From positions 1 to 41,870 of the IMG/VR virus record IMGVR_UViG_3300025151_007781: DNA of 41,870 bases; one strand, given 5' to 3'. Source of the stretch: a virus. The translations under genes and the position numbers were made by a program. The first letter of the stretch is position 1, and every line of letters begins with the position of its first letter. Shown piece by piece: positions 34,301 through 41,870 of the stretch. The notes below the pieces were generated by a model that was not told the DNA's origin, made no database searches, and saw only the letters and a list, made by a program, of their open reading frames with translations.

Positions 34301-37300
34301 TTAAGTGCTCAGGATCAAAAAGAATTTAAGATTGATTCAAGACCAATAAATTACTTCTTTGCTTTTGAGAAGAGTATGAGCAAAGTCATTTCTGAAGAAA
34401 TGATAAATACGTTTGGAACGTTAAAGGACTTCAACAATTTGATTGGTGAAGGAGTCAATCGCTATCGAGATGAATACAAAACACTTAAATTTATAAGACA
34501 AAAATTCTTTGAAAAAGTTGGAAATGATGAGATTGATTTTGATCGTTTTTATGAATTCTACAAGTGGTTTGATTCATCTTTATCCTTTATGCTTGGGCAA
34601 CTTGTTCCAGCGTCAGCTGATTTTGCGGAGAATGTTCGAACCGTTATAGAAAGTCACGCTCTCGAAAGAAACAAGTATAGAAATGTTTTTCCATTTATAG
34701 ATTCAGAAAATAATGTATTTTCGTCATCCTTAGTGAGCAATGTGGACTACGGTGACGCTATCTCTTCTCCAGACGATGACCCACAGGGCACAGGGTTTTA
34801 TCCTGCCCACGCTCCTAGAAGAAGAACAGTGGGACTGTCTTCACGCGAGTTGGTACAGAAATGGAAATATGTACACGCACCCGAAGACGGAGATCAGAAA
34901 AAGAAGTATCTTTGGTGGAAGAATAAAGCGGAAAGAGATAATCCCACAATCTCCGAGAACACCGCGGTAAACAATTCAAGGGGCGCTATTTTATCTGTCA
35001 TTGATCAGGTAACAGTCCGCGAAGCTCTTCGGCCATATCGCTTCTCTGTTGCTGGATCCAAAGTCCTGGGCGGCGCAGGCCAGCACCAAAACAAAGATGT
35101 TAATTTTGTATTTCAGGCTACACAACCATACGGGCCAGTTAGCGAATCATCCAATATTCCGATTAATATAATGCTGTCATTTGATACAGATGTAGAAAAC
35201 CTATTGGACACAAATGATGAATTTTACCCGAACTATAAGCAAAGACTTGGCTTCGGCTTAAATCCGGACATAAATAAAAACAACTATAATAAGTTAAAAA
35301 TGAATGGTAATAAGATAGCACCATTTAGTTTATATGAGACCTCGGAACAGACTACCTTTAATGCTTCTATATCTGCTTCTTACAAACCCGGGGTCACCGT
35401 TACTAATCTCCATCATGATTTTGTTGCAGATACTGTCATACCTGCTCAGAGTCCATTCACAGAGAAGTTTGTCGGAGGCCGATACTATCGTCACATTGAA
35501 TTGAATAATGGCTCTGATACGAGATTTACCCGAGCCGAGGGCTTTAGGTTAGCCTTGGGACTCAACCCCGCTAGCGCCGAAATTCCAGTAGGAGCATCTG
35601 GCGCTCTTGGGATAATACCGCCAAACTATCCATTCTTAGATTCCGCTTCCGGCTCAGCACCACATGGGTGGCTACCAGATTTAGCAACTGCGCAGCGCTT
35701 CCGAGATGAAACAGCCAAGCGACCGGTAAACATTAAGAATATCTTAATGACAACGGCATCAGTTGGCACCAGACTATCCGGAGTTCTGGTACACAATCCA
35801 ATAGGCAATTATCAAAAGAACTATCAGGTGGTACAGACTTCTGGACGATCGATTAATGACCCATTCTTCCAAGATCAGTCATTTAGTTTCGCTGCTAACC
35901 CAGAGACCCTAGCAACAAGGGGACGCTTCCCACTGGTGGAAGATTCAACAGAAAATACTGGCGGCGATTTGGAATATCAACTTCCTAACCGAGATGGTGC
36001 GAATTCTAACAAGACAGTGTTTGTTAACTTATTCTCGTCCCCCGGATCGTATGAGGTTTTGTCTAGGGGTTATAGAGATCCCGCACACGAAGAGTTGTCT
36101 GTTTATAACGCTTTACCATACCGTAATCTTGGAATTATTAACAGAGGATTATCAGGCTCCAATACAGATAACTCTTTAACAGGGTCAATTAGGGTCGATG
36201 ATCATATTGGCAAGCCACGAGGTCTAAATCAGTTAGCAACTCTGCATGCAGGCGCTTTTGGTCATGACCCTGTTTTTGGTTCGGTGCCTGAACTAACATA
36301 TGTAACAATACCTGCTTGGCACAAGACAAATAGAAATACAAAGACTAGAGTTGTAGAAGGTGGCACCAACGCGTCGGTGTTCGATAACCTATTCGTGCAG
36401 CATGCGATCCCAAGGTCGACCCAACAGTACTCCTGGGTTACGGCATCATTAGATCACGGATTGACAATCTATGGACTTCAAGGGCCCACCTGTTATAGTG
36501 CTAGTGTCCTGTCTGAATTGATTATAACTGGCTCTGATTATGAAGACCTTTCTTTCGTTGGTCTTAACACAGCTATTGTCGACCCCTTAACGGCTTCATC
36601 ACATATTCTAGGATTTCCTCTGGCGGCTAATGCTAGTGCTTCTTACATTAATAATGATTACTGGAAGCCTCCTGCACTAGACACCGCCGCGGATTACTTT
36701 AACTTTGCAATTACAACTAGGAATGGCCCGTGGGGTTACCCAACCTGGAAACAGGTACGCACAGGTGAAACCAAGGTTGCCAGAAAACTACGGGAAACAA
36801 ATAAGATAGGCGCTTTAGTTCCTCCTTCGCTAGTTCCGGTGAAGACATCTAATGGGGGCACATTCCAATACAATCGCGCTCTCAAATCAAATGAATTTGT
36901 TGACTACACTGAGCAGCCTGTAAGCTCTCGCTACTCTCCAACAATAGTATTGCTAGAGGATAATTCAGATGATTCTAGTCCCTTAAATGATATTTCGTTG
37001 AGAGTAGTCTACGGTAACGAATTGGATTCATTCTCTAACGAGTCATTAAATAACCGTCTAAACGTCTCTGTTCCTGACCTAGCAAATAATTCCCTAAACA
37101 CTGTGTTTGATTATGTAGTTGGCAGCAATTTAAGCACTATTATTGACTACAAAGAAAGAATATACCCAGCAGAAATAAACGCTTACAAGAATGTAGTGCG
37201 CCGCAGAACATCCTTTACAATTGATGACATTTGGAACGACGACCCTGCGCAACGTAGATTGATAGGGCCCAGATCGCTTGGGACCGTCTTCGCTCCAACG

Positions 37301-39904
37301 CCCGGGGGGACGCGACTCCAAAATTCTCAGGGAATTCTTGCAGCTGATGCATCTGTATTCCCCCTGGACGCGCGCGAAAAATTCACTACTGAACTTGCGC
37401 TTGTGCCATCAGCATCATCTACCTCCGATCCCACCGCTGATACGCTAGGCGAGGGTGAGCTACAAAATATATACTCGCGCTACGCTCCCGCCGACGTCGC
37501 CGGCACCAAGCACGGCACAATTAAAGCCGGCGCCGTTTATAATGCACGCGTCCCTGCAGGTTCAGCAAGCACTGCCCAAGTGTCTGTCTCTGGGATCGGA
37601 CTAGTGCCTCTAGAACCCGTCTACGCGGGCGATGCGTTGTGGGAGGCTGCTGACCAATCAGGCAAAAAACCACACCAACAGTACACGTCGTATGCTGAGC
37701 GGATTGCTTTAGTTGGCAAAGATCACTCAATTGTCCCCGAGTTCCGCATAAGCGAGCTAATGGAAACTTACCTTAACGAAAAGGCTGGAGATTTCCTGGC
37801 TGAGCTTGATAACGTATTTAGTCTTACTGGAGCGGCGATATCCGACAGTTCTGAAAATGAATTCTTTAGGACTTACACAAATTCCGATTTCTTAAAATAC
37901 TTCTCGGTTATTGATGATGATCTACATGATCAGCGTTCCGGCGATCTTAAAATACAAAGAGATAAGATTTCTCTTCGCTGCAGCGCAGTCACTAAATTCT
38001 TGCCATACAAGGGTTTTTACCCCGCTGAGCGTACCGAGGAATTGGCTTCATTGTTGTCGCAATCTTATGGCTCCTTTATTGAAATCGGAGGAGTTGCTGG
38101 CTCTACCTCTCGCCCGATGATCCTTAGAGCTATCGTAGAACCATTTTTCGCTCCGGGAATTATGTATAACACAATTAAGAGTGGCATCGCGGTCAGTAAC
38201 TATGTTATGACCAACACCGGTAGCAATCAAGACACCGTACGCTCTTCTGTGGCAGCACCAATTGTGAGCGGCGCCGTCACACATTTACCAGAGGGAGCTG
38301 TCAAATATCGCGAGATGTTAAACATTCGTGATAATAATCCTGCTGGCTCCGGTAACAACGGCTATGTTCTTGAGAAGATCCCCTTTGAGGCACTTCAAAG
38401 TCCGCTAGGATTTTTAGATTCATCGACCCTTTCGGGCTCTGGTGCTTTTTATGATACAGGAGTTGATCGGGTATCGGATGCACTTCCGAATAAAGCTCTA
38501 GGAAGCATCGATGGCACTGATTTTATTCAGATCAATAATGGTACGAAACTTTATGAATTTGCCATCGACAATTTCCTTTGTGAGACAACCAACTTCTTTA
38601 TGAATGGACTTACGTCTTTCCGCTCTAAGCGAGAGGACCAGTTTGGTACTGTAAAGAGTGGCTCCACATACAGGTTGAGAGTCGATATGTTCCGCACACT
38701 CGGCTCAGAACGTGGCGAGATGAAGGTGGCTGGCACACAGACCATCGATACGCTTCTCCCTGATAGAAGAGCTTTTGACCTTTACGGCCGCGAATCAGCT
38801 TTCGGATATCCTATTGGTCAAGGGTTATCCACTGCCGCCCAATCCGCATCATTTAACCATGTGGTGCCAGCTTACTATCACGGGCGCGCCTCTGTGGACT
38901 ACGTTTACACAGCCACAGTGACAGGGCGCCCAACGTTGGACGAAATTCTTTCTAACACAGTGATCAGCTTCACTCAGCAGTATCCTCATGACCACATTGT
39001 TGAAGCGAGTATAAACGCTGGAGATTCCCTAAACCTGACAGACTTCTTCACAGAAGTTCCAGAGGGAACAGTTGAACAGAAAAAGGTTTGGCTCATCCAA
39101 TCTAAATTTGAGACCCCGGTATTAAATTTTGCCAATGTGTCCTACACAGCTCCCACAGGCAGCCTAGTCGATTCAGATTTGTCCAGCTCAGCTCAAATTA
39201 AGGTTAATGGTATGTGGCACCAGTATGGTGAAGCACTTAAAGAAAGCAACCAAGGCATTTTTGTAAATATCAGATCAGGTCTAGGCTCACAGAATCTGGC
39301 CGACATTGTTGGTTTTGAAACTGGTAAGCCTTTAAGGATTGGCGAAGCTAAGGAGGAAGGCCTGCTTGAGGAAGCAGTCGTCGCAATTCCTTTCAAGATC
39401 GCCAGTGGCGTTAGAAGATTCTTCACAATTACAAAGGACAATCCAAATTATAATACCACCAAGGCCCTCATGGAAAAATATGTTTTCCCGCCGCGCTTTG
39501 ATTTTGTTATCAATAAAACAGTTGATCCATTATTGATGTATGGTTTTGAATTCTCGGCAAAATTATCGCAAAAAGATATTACAGATATGTGGCAAAATTT
39601 GCCGCCTGATGCTGGCGAAAAGTTTGAACAAAAAGATGTGACTATTGAAGACAGACAAGTTCTTGACTTGTTGGTCAACGATTCAGACGAGATCCAGTGG
39701 ATGGTATTCAAAGTTAAGAAGCGCGCGAAGAAATCGTATGAAAAATATAGAAGATCGCTTGTCACTGACGATACATCAGCTTTCCCAGATAATATAGGTA
39801 ACTACAGTTATAACTGGCCCTACGATTACTTCTCTCTTGTAGAACTAGTTAAATTTGATGAAACCGTAAGGTACACCTCTAGAGACCTAAAGGATAACGA
39901 ATGA
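31331..39904 (+). CDS. Giant virion structural protein (2857 residues) with LamG/ConA-like domain
   Basis: This is the largest gene of the window. After about 150 residues comes a LamG/concanavalin-like domain (about 157-355), with NGVTVEFWLNKTEF, SWHHYAVSLI, KFYIDGSLRS and GSLDEFRYWKTLRSSKDV, the classic sequence of that fold. A second, poorer lectin-like region spans about 670-860 and ends in RFWLDYVED. A conserved-looking C-terminal part contains SAVTKFLPYKGFYPAERTEE and RPMILRAIVEPFFAPGIMYN. The whole is rich in Ser, Thr, Asn and Gly, as expected of tail-associated beta proteins. It could be a baseplate or fibre protein that binds host glycans. Length and its place after gp6 suggest a gp7-like wedge plus adhesion modules. 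Confidence 0.75.
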   Translation: MSFKTLFDKATKVSSLSNKSARDIGGEVESVGYHREDIKHEKRFIPNVDYSDPANFARYGSAEEYYVQSIERVYDTYPYDGSLREKLEWENNSTLVDLYIFDNLYPRTNGYAIFSADGWGTGTITETYGLPANLEYVFFEGGPHPNPNGMSPYSTAFTGSNYYDTSTNRESNLKYDLQGNGVTVEFWLNKTEFIPASTEKEIIFDLWNGETYNTPTYGRLTIELTGAASGQNPFLITALSGTTGVIRSALTNDTTFTTASVADGSWHHYAVSLISASAGIETKFYIDGSLRSTITQGSSGINEVTGALRANLAAAITNPAATSAPAYSGKLSGSLDEFRYWKTLRSSKDVGRYFISQIGGGTNSDPEPFTDTQEDVNTKLGVYYKFNEGITGVSATDSVVLDYAGRITNGTWTGYGSNSRNTGSAIVLSNAATKEFLDPIIRANHPDVVSLKSRLASSGSAHDESNNASIYNSIPAWITEQDSEGEKQAKYLTQIISSYFDTLHIQASSLNNLKNIEYPSGSNKPFPYSYKKLNSYGFVSPDIFLDADILEKLADRSEGRIYEKSLNDIKNIIYQNIYNNLTYIYKSKGTEKSFRNLIRSFGIDDELIKLNMYAQNTEYEFRENRRSVLVNDKLVNFNNDTNKNAVVYSFSSPSNPDSTGVIASATELTGGYAITLEADVTFPQKALLSDSNHQFTNAISSSVFGVHSGSADETDTSWQADDAVNFQVLTVRDELNSDNARFVLTGTAGGYVPYMQSSLYEDVYTDSTWNLSVRIKPENYPLAGLVGGADTGNYTIVFGGVEVRSGEVVNTFSVSQTISSPPNSFISGSRRVFLGAHRTNVTGTVLQTSDVKVNSCRFWLDYVEDQALQEHALDTENHGALRPSLYAFPWDTDASYGEVSKLDTLAFNWEFSQNTGSNASGQFIVEDESSGSATLASTRFGPLGNIINKQVTAKGFGFEASSTSPINKDFIVAARLNELETIAPAETVQVLSAQDQKEFKIDSRPINYFFAFEKSMSKVISEEMINTFGTLKDFNNLIGEGVNRYRDEYKTLKFIRQKFFEKVGNDEIDFDRFYEFYKWFDSSLSFMLGQLVPASADFAENVRTVIESHALERNKYRNVFPFIDSENNVFSSSLVSNVDYGDAISSPDDDPQGTGFYPAHAPRRRTVGLSSRELVQKWKYVHAPEDGDQKKKYLWWKNKAERDNPTISENTAVNNSRGAILSVIDQVTVREALRPYRFSVAGSKVLGGAGQHQNKDVNFVFQATQPYGPVSESSNIPINIMLSFDTDVENLLDTNDEFYPNYKQRLGFGLNPDINKNNYNKLKMNGNKIAPFSLYETSEQTTFNASISASYKPGVTVTNLHHDFVADTVIPAQSPFTEKFVGGRYYRHIELNNGSDTRFTRAEGFRLALGLNPASAEIPVGASGALGIIPPNYPFLDSASGSAPHGWLPDLATAQRFRDETAKRPVNIKNILMTTASVGTRLSGVLVHNPIGNYQKNYQVVQTSGRSINDPFFQDQSFSFAANPETLATRGRFPLVEDSTENTGGDLEYQLPNRDGANSNKTVFVNLFSSPGSYEVLSRGYRDPAHEELSVYNALPYRNLGIINRGLSGSNTDNSLTGSIRVDDHIGKPRGLNQLATLHAGAFGHDPVFGSVPELTYVTIPAWHKTNRNTKTRVVEGGTNASVFDNLFVQHAIPRSTQQYSWVTASLDHGLTIYGLQGPTCYSASVLSELIITGSDYEDLSFVGLNTAIVDPLTASSHILGFPLAANASASYINNDYWKPPALDTAADYFNFAITTRNGPWGYPTWKQVRTGETKVARKLRETNKIGALVPPSLVPVKTSNGGTFQYNRALKSNEFVDYTEQPVSSRYSPTIVLLEDNSDDSSPLNDISLRVVYGNELDSFSNESLNNRLNVSVPDLANNSLNTVFDYVVGSNLSTIIDYKERIYPAEINAYKNVVRRRTSFTIDDIWNDDPAQRRLIGPRSLGTVFAPTPGGTRLQNSQGILAADASVFPLDAREKFTTELALVPSASSTSDPTADTLGEGELQNIYSRYAPADVAGTKHGTIKAGAVYNARVPAGSASTAQVSVSGIGLVPLEPVYAGDALWEAADQSGKKPHQQYTSYAERIALVGKDHSIVPEFRISELMETYLNEKAGDFLAELDNVFSLTGAAISDSSENEFFRTYTNSDFLKYFSVIDDDLHDQRSGDLKIQRDKISLRCSAVTKFLPYKGFYPAERTEELASLLSQSYGSFIEIGGVAGSTSRPMILRAIVEPFFAPGIMYNTIKSGIAVSNYVMTNTGSNQDTVRSSVAAPIVSGAVTHLPEGAVKYREMLNIRDNNPAGSGNNGYVLEKIPFEALQSPLGFLDSSTLSGSGAFYDTGVDRVSDALPNKALGSIDGTDFIQINNGTKLYEFAIDNFLCETTNFFMNGLTSFRSKREDQFGTVKSGSTYRLRVDMFRTLGSERGEMKVAGTQTIDTLLPDRRAFDLYGRESAFGYPIGQGLSTAAQSASFNHVVPAYYHGRASVDYVYTATVTGRPTLDEILSNTVISFTQQYPHDHIVEASINAGDSLNLTDFFTEVPEGTVEQKKVWLIQSKFETPVLNFANVSYTAPTGSLVDSDLSSSAQIKVNGMWHQYGEALKESNQGIFVNIRSGLGSQNLADIVGFETGKPLRIGEAKEEGLLEEAVVAIPFKIASGVRRFFTITKDNPNYNTTKALMEKYVFPPRFDFVINKTVDPLLMYGFEFSAKLSQKDITDMWQNLPPDAGEKFEQKDVTIEDRQVLDLLVNDSDEIQWMVFKVKKRAKKSYEKYRRSLVTDDTSAFPDNIGNYSYNWPYDYFSLVELVKFDETVRYTSRDLKDNE

Positions 39905-40881
39905 GCTTTTTTGATAAAAAAGAAGAAGTTATAGAAATGAAGTTGACCGAGTATGGCAAGAGAAAGCTGCAACTTGGTCGCTTAAACCCAACTTTTTACG
40001 CGTTCTTTGACGATGATATTTTGTACAACACAAATGCTGCTGGATTTACAGAGGCTCAAAACGACGCCGACAGAAGAATACGTTTTGATACGCCAGCTCT
40101 TAAAGTCCAGAAAAGCACGACTGGTGCCGAGACAAGAGTTAACCAATTTTTGGATGATGTTTCTGGGCCACTACAAGAGACCGGTAGTGCCGGGGAATAT
40201 ATCATTTCTGAAAACTCTGTTGCATTTGTTAATGCTTTCCAAGACACGCCGCAGTTTGCACAAAAGTTTTTCCTGGGATCTGACCCGCTTGGAACGAGCG
40301 ATCTTAAAACCCAATATGCCCCGGCGTGGCACATCAATGCGCTAGAAGGACAGATATCTGCAAGTCAGTACTATCAGACTGTTAACCTTACATCCAGTAA
40401 CGCAGGGTTAGCAAACGGAATCGTTAGAAATATTCCTCAGATTGATATAACAATTGATTACAAAACATTTTACTCATCGGATGATGAGATGGACGACTTT
40501 ACATCCGCGCAGGCAGAAAAAATTATTAGGCTAACAGAGGACAACCCAACAGGAGTGGCGCTGTATCTGGAGGAAAATTATTTAGTCTTGGATGTTGTGG
40601 AGAGAAATTCAGATAATCTAAAAGAGAATTTTGAAATAGAAGTATTTCTTTCTGGTTCGGATGGGACATACTCCAAAAAAACGTTCTTAACAACTGAGAC
40701 ACTGGGCGACGTTATAGGAGACCAGAGCGTCGAATTTTATGCTAACATACTTGTTGATGCCGAGATGCCAAATGAGGCTATTGATAGACTAAACATACAA
40801 GAAAGCACACTTAAGGGTACTATTGCGAGAACACAACTTTCAAGAAATCTATACACTTCTGATAATGAGGAGCCTTGCTAA
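39901..40881 (+). CDS. Conserved phage structural protein
   Basis: The 326-residue product starts with MSFFDKKEEVIEMKLTEYGK and continues with LNPTFYAFFDDDILYNT, a motif I associate with conserved virion proteins of marine T4-like phages, without a defined fold. The sequence is acidic. The ATG overlaps the TGA of the giant gene and the stop shares one base with the next ATG, so it belongs to the same coupled tail operon. I would place it in the baseplate or tail fibre network. No enzyme motif is visible. Confidence 0.65.
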   Translation: MSFFDKKEEVIEMKLTEYGKRKLQLGRLNPTFYAFFDDDILYNTNAAGFTEAQNDADRRIRFDTPALKVQKSTTGAETRVNQFLDDVSGPLQETGSAGEYIISENSVAFVNAFQDTPQFAQKFFLGSDPLGTSDLKTQYAPAWHINALEGQISASQYYQTVNLTSSNAGLANGIVRNIPQIDITIDYKTFYSSDDEMDDFTSAQAEKIIRLTEDNPTGVALYLEENYLVLDVVERNSDNLKENFEIEVFLSGSDGTYSKKTFLTTETLGDVIGDQSVEFYANILVDAEMPNEAIDRLNIQESTLKGTIARTQLSRNLYTSDNEEPC

Positions 40882-41870
40882 TGTTGAATATTTCAAGTGC
40901 GGTATTTAATTCTCGCCTTCCAGTGCCGCTTATTAAAGAAATAAGGATTATTCCTGTTGATCAAGAGCAAGAGCAGATAAAGCAATTTAACTTTATTGTT
41001 GATGTAGTTGTCAGCACAACAAACGATAATTATGATAACGCTTTTAATTTAAATGTTAGCGCTATAACATCCAGGAGGGAGGAAGACCGCATTAGGATCC
41101 CACAGATCTTGACAGGCTATACCAAAGCTTCCTCCCCATTAATTAAAAATGTTAAAGTTGATAACTTAGTCAAGAATACATCAGCACAGTATTTTAACAA
41201 AAATTCAGATTCAACTTTATATTCAAGAATTATTAGCGTTCCCTTCAGCCTGGAGACAGTAAATGATATAAGGCATCTTACAATTTTGTGCTTTACGAGC
41301 AGTATAAACAAGAGGAAAGATTCTAATGTTCCGTTTGATATGTCTGAGGGCGCGGTGAACACTAGTCGACCAATTCTGGAAAAAGTATTTAGGCAAGGTT
41401 CAATTAGCAGACAATCAGCTGTATATAAAATGCTTAATACAGTAGCAGGCTATGGACAAGAAGGGGATATCTGGGTCGGCCCAGTTCACTTACATCCTGG
41501 TAATGGTTTAATGGCCGAGGCACAACATGTCGATCGTCCTCATCCACGCCTCAGTATGATTATGTTGCCGAATCAGAAGATTAAAGATTACAGAACCAAA
41601 TTAGTTAATGACTTCATAAATTTGCGCAGTCGCACAGAAGCATCAGGGGAATATCTTTCGAAAGTCTATTATTCTAGATCCAAAGATGGCTCTGTGAAAA
41701 TACACACAAATTTCAGTTTTCTCAGATATTTGAGGGAAAATGCCCAACTATCCCACTTGCTAGATAATAACGAAAGTCTTTTATCTACCGCTGAATTGTT
41801 AGATATCAAGGTTTACAGAACCTCTGTAGGTAAAACAAACTATGGTAATTTTTTAACACCTGATAAAATT
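40881..41870 (+). CDS. Structural protein, 3' truncated by the window edge
   Basis: The frame opens with ATG 40881, overlapping the previous TAA, and stays open for 330 codons to the last base. The start MLNISSAVFNSRLPVPLIKE followed by EIRIIPVDQEQEQ reads like a folded virion protein. A GDIWVGPVHLHPGNGLMAEA segment (about 198-217) with several histidines and HVDRPHPRLSM after it stand out, and could bind metal. No known domain can be named. It continues the tail module beyond the window. Confidence 0.75.
   Translation, partial: MLNISSAVFNSRLPVPLIKEIRIIPVDQEQEQIKQFNFIVDVVVSTTNDNYDNAFNLNVSAITSRREEDRIRIPQILTGYTKASSPLIKNVKVDNLVKNTSAQYFNKNSDSTLYSRIISVPFSLETVNDIRHLTILCFTSSINKRKDSNVPFDMSEGAVNTSRPILEKVFRQGSISRQSAVYKMLNTVAGYGQEGDIWVGPVHLHPGNGLMAEAQHVDRPHPRLSMIMLPNQKIKDYRTKLVNDFINLRSRTEASGEYLSKVYYSRSKDGSVKIHTNFSFLRYLRENAQLSHLLDNNESLLSTAELLDIKVYRTSVGKTNYGNFLTPDKI

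Overview
The window looks like part of the genome of a T4-like (myovirus) marine bacteriophage. The evidence is a recognisable T4-type gp55-like late sigma factor, gp25-like and gp6-like baseplate wedge proteins, a tail-lysozyme hub protein, and very large structural proteins. All genes lie on the + strand, packed tightly with ATGA or TAATG stop/start overlaps. No ribosomal or transfer RNA, CRISPR array, insertion sequence or integrase is visible. The base composition is AT-rich. The host cannot be read from the sequence, but a phage carrying Kdo genes points to a Gram-negative host.

Layout. (1) 1-1102: the 3' end of a probable zincin (anthrax lethal factor-like) metallopeptidase and a Cas4/RecB-like PD-(D/E)XK nuclease with four cysteines placed for an Fe-S cluster. 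(2) 1111-18390: a contiguous 17-kb sugar and glycan island. It holds at least six glycosyltransferase-like proteins (GT4; a GT4-GT2 fusion; two GT-A types with DSD motifs; an exostosin type; a GT29/sialyltransferase type), with a second possible GT29-like protein. It also holds a cupin, KdsB, a radical SAM/SPASM protein, three methyltransferases (one FkbM), a class III aminotransferase, a 2-oxoglutarate/Fe(II) oxygenase, KdsA, a small HAD phosphatase, GDP-L-fucose synthase, GDP-mannose 4,6-dehydratase and a second NAD-dependent sugar epimerase. (3) 18392-20289: small conserved proteins, an FmdB-type zinc ribbon, a membrane-anchored protein, the gp55-like sigma factor and a small helical protein. 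(4) 20286 to the right edge: the tail/baseplate module (lysozyme hub, spike-like protein, 1643-residue protein, gp25, gp6, DNRLRE-like protein, 2857-residue LamG-containing protein, and two more structural proteins, the last cut by the window edge).

How the parts may work together. KdsA, the HAD phosphatase and KdsB could take arabinose-5-phosphate plus PEP to CMP-Kdo or a related CMP-ulosonic acid. The GT29-like protein carries the sialyltransferase L, S and HX4E motifs and is a natural candidate to use that CMP-sugar. Gmd and Fcl would convert host GDP-mannose to GDP-L-fucose. The methyltransferases, aminotransferase, oxygenase and radical SAM enzyme would decorate the sugars. No flippase, polymerase, ABC exporter or O-antigen ligase is visible in the window. 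That leans towards cytoplasmic glycosylation of virion proteins, or remodelling of host surface glycan precursors, rather than a complete exported polysaccharide; this is inference. The island sits directly upstream of the late sigma factor and tail genes.
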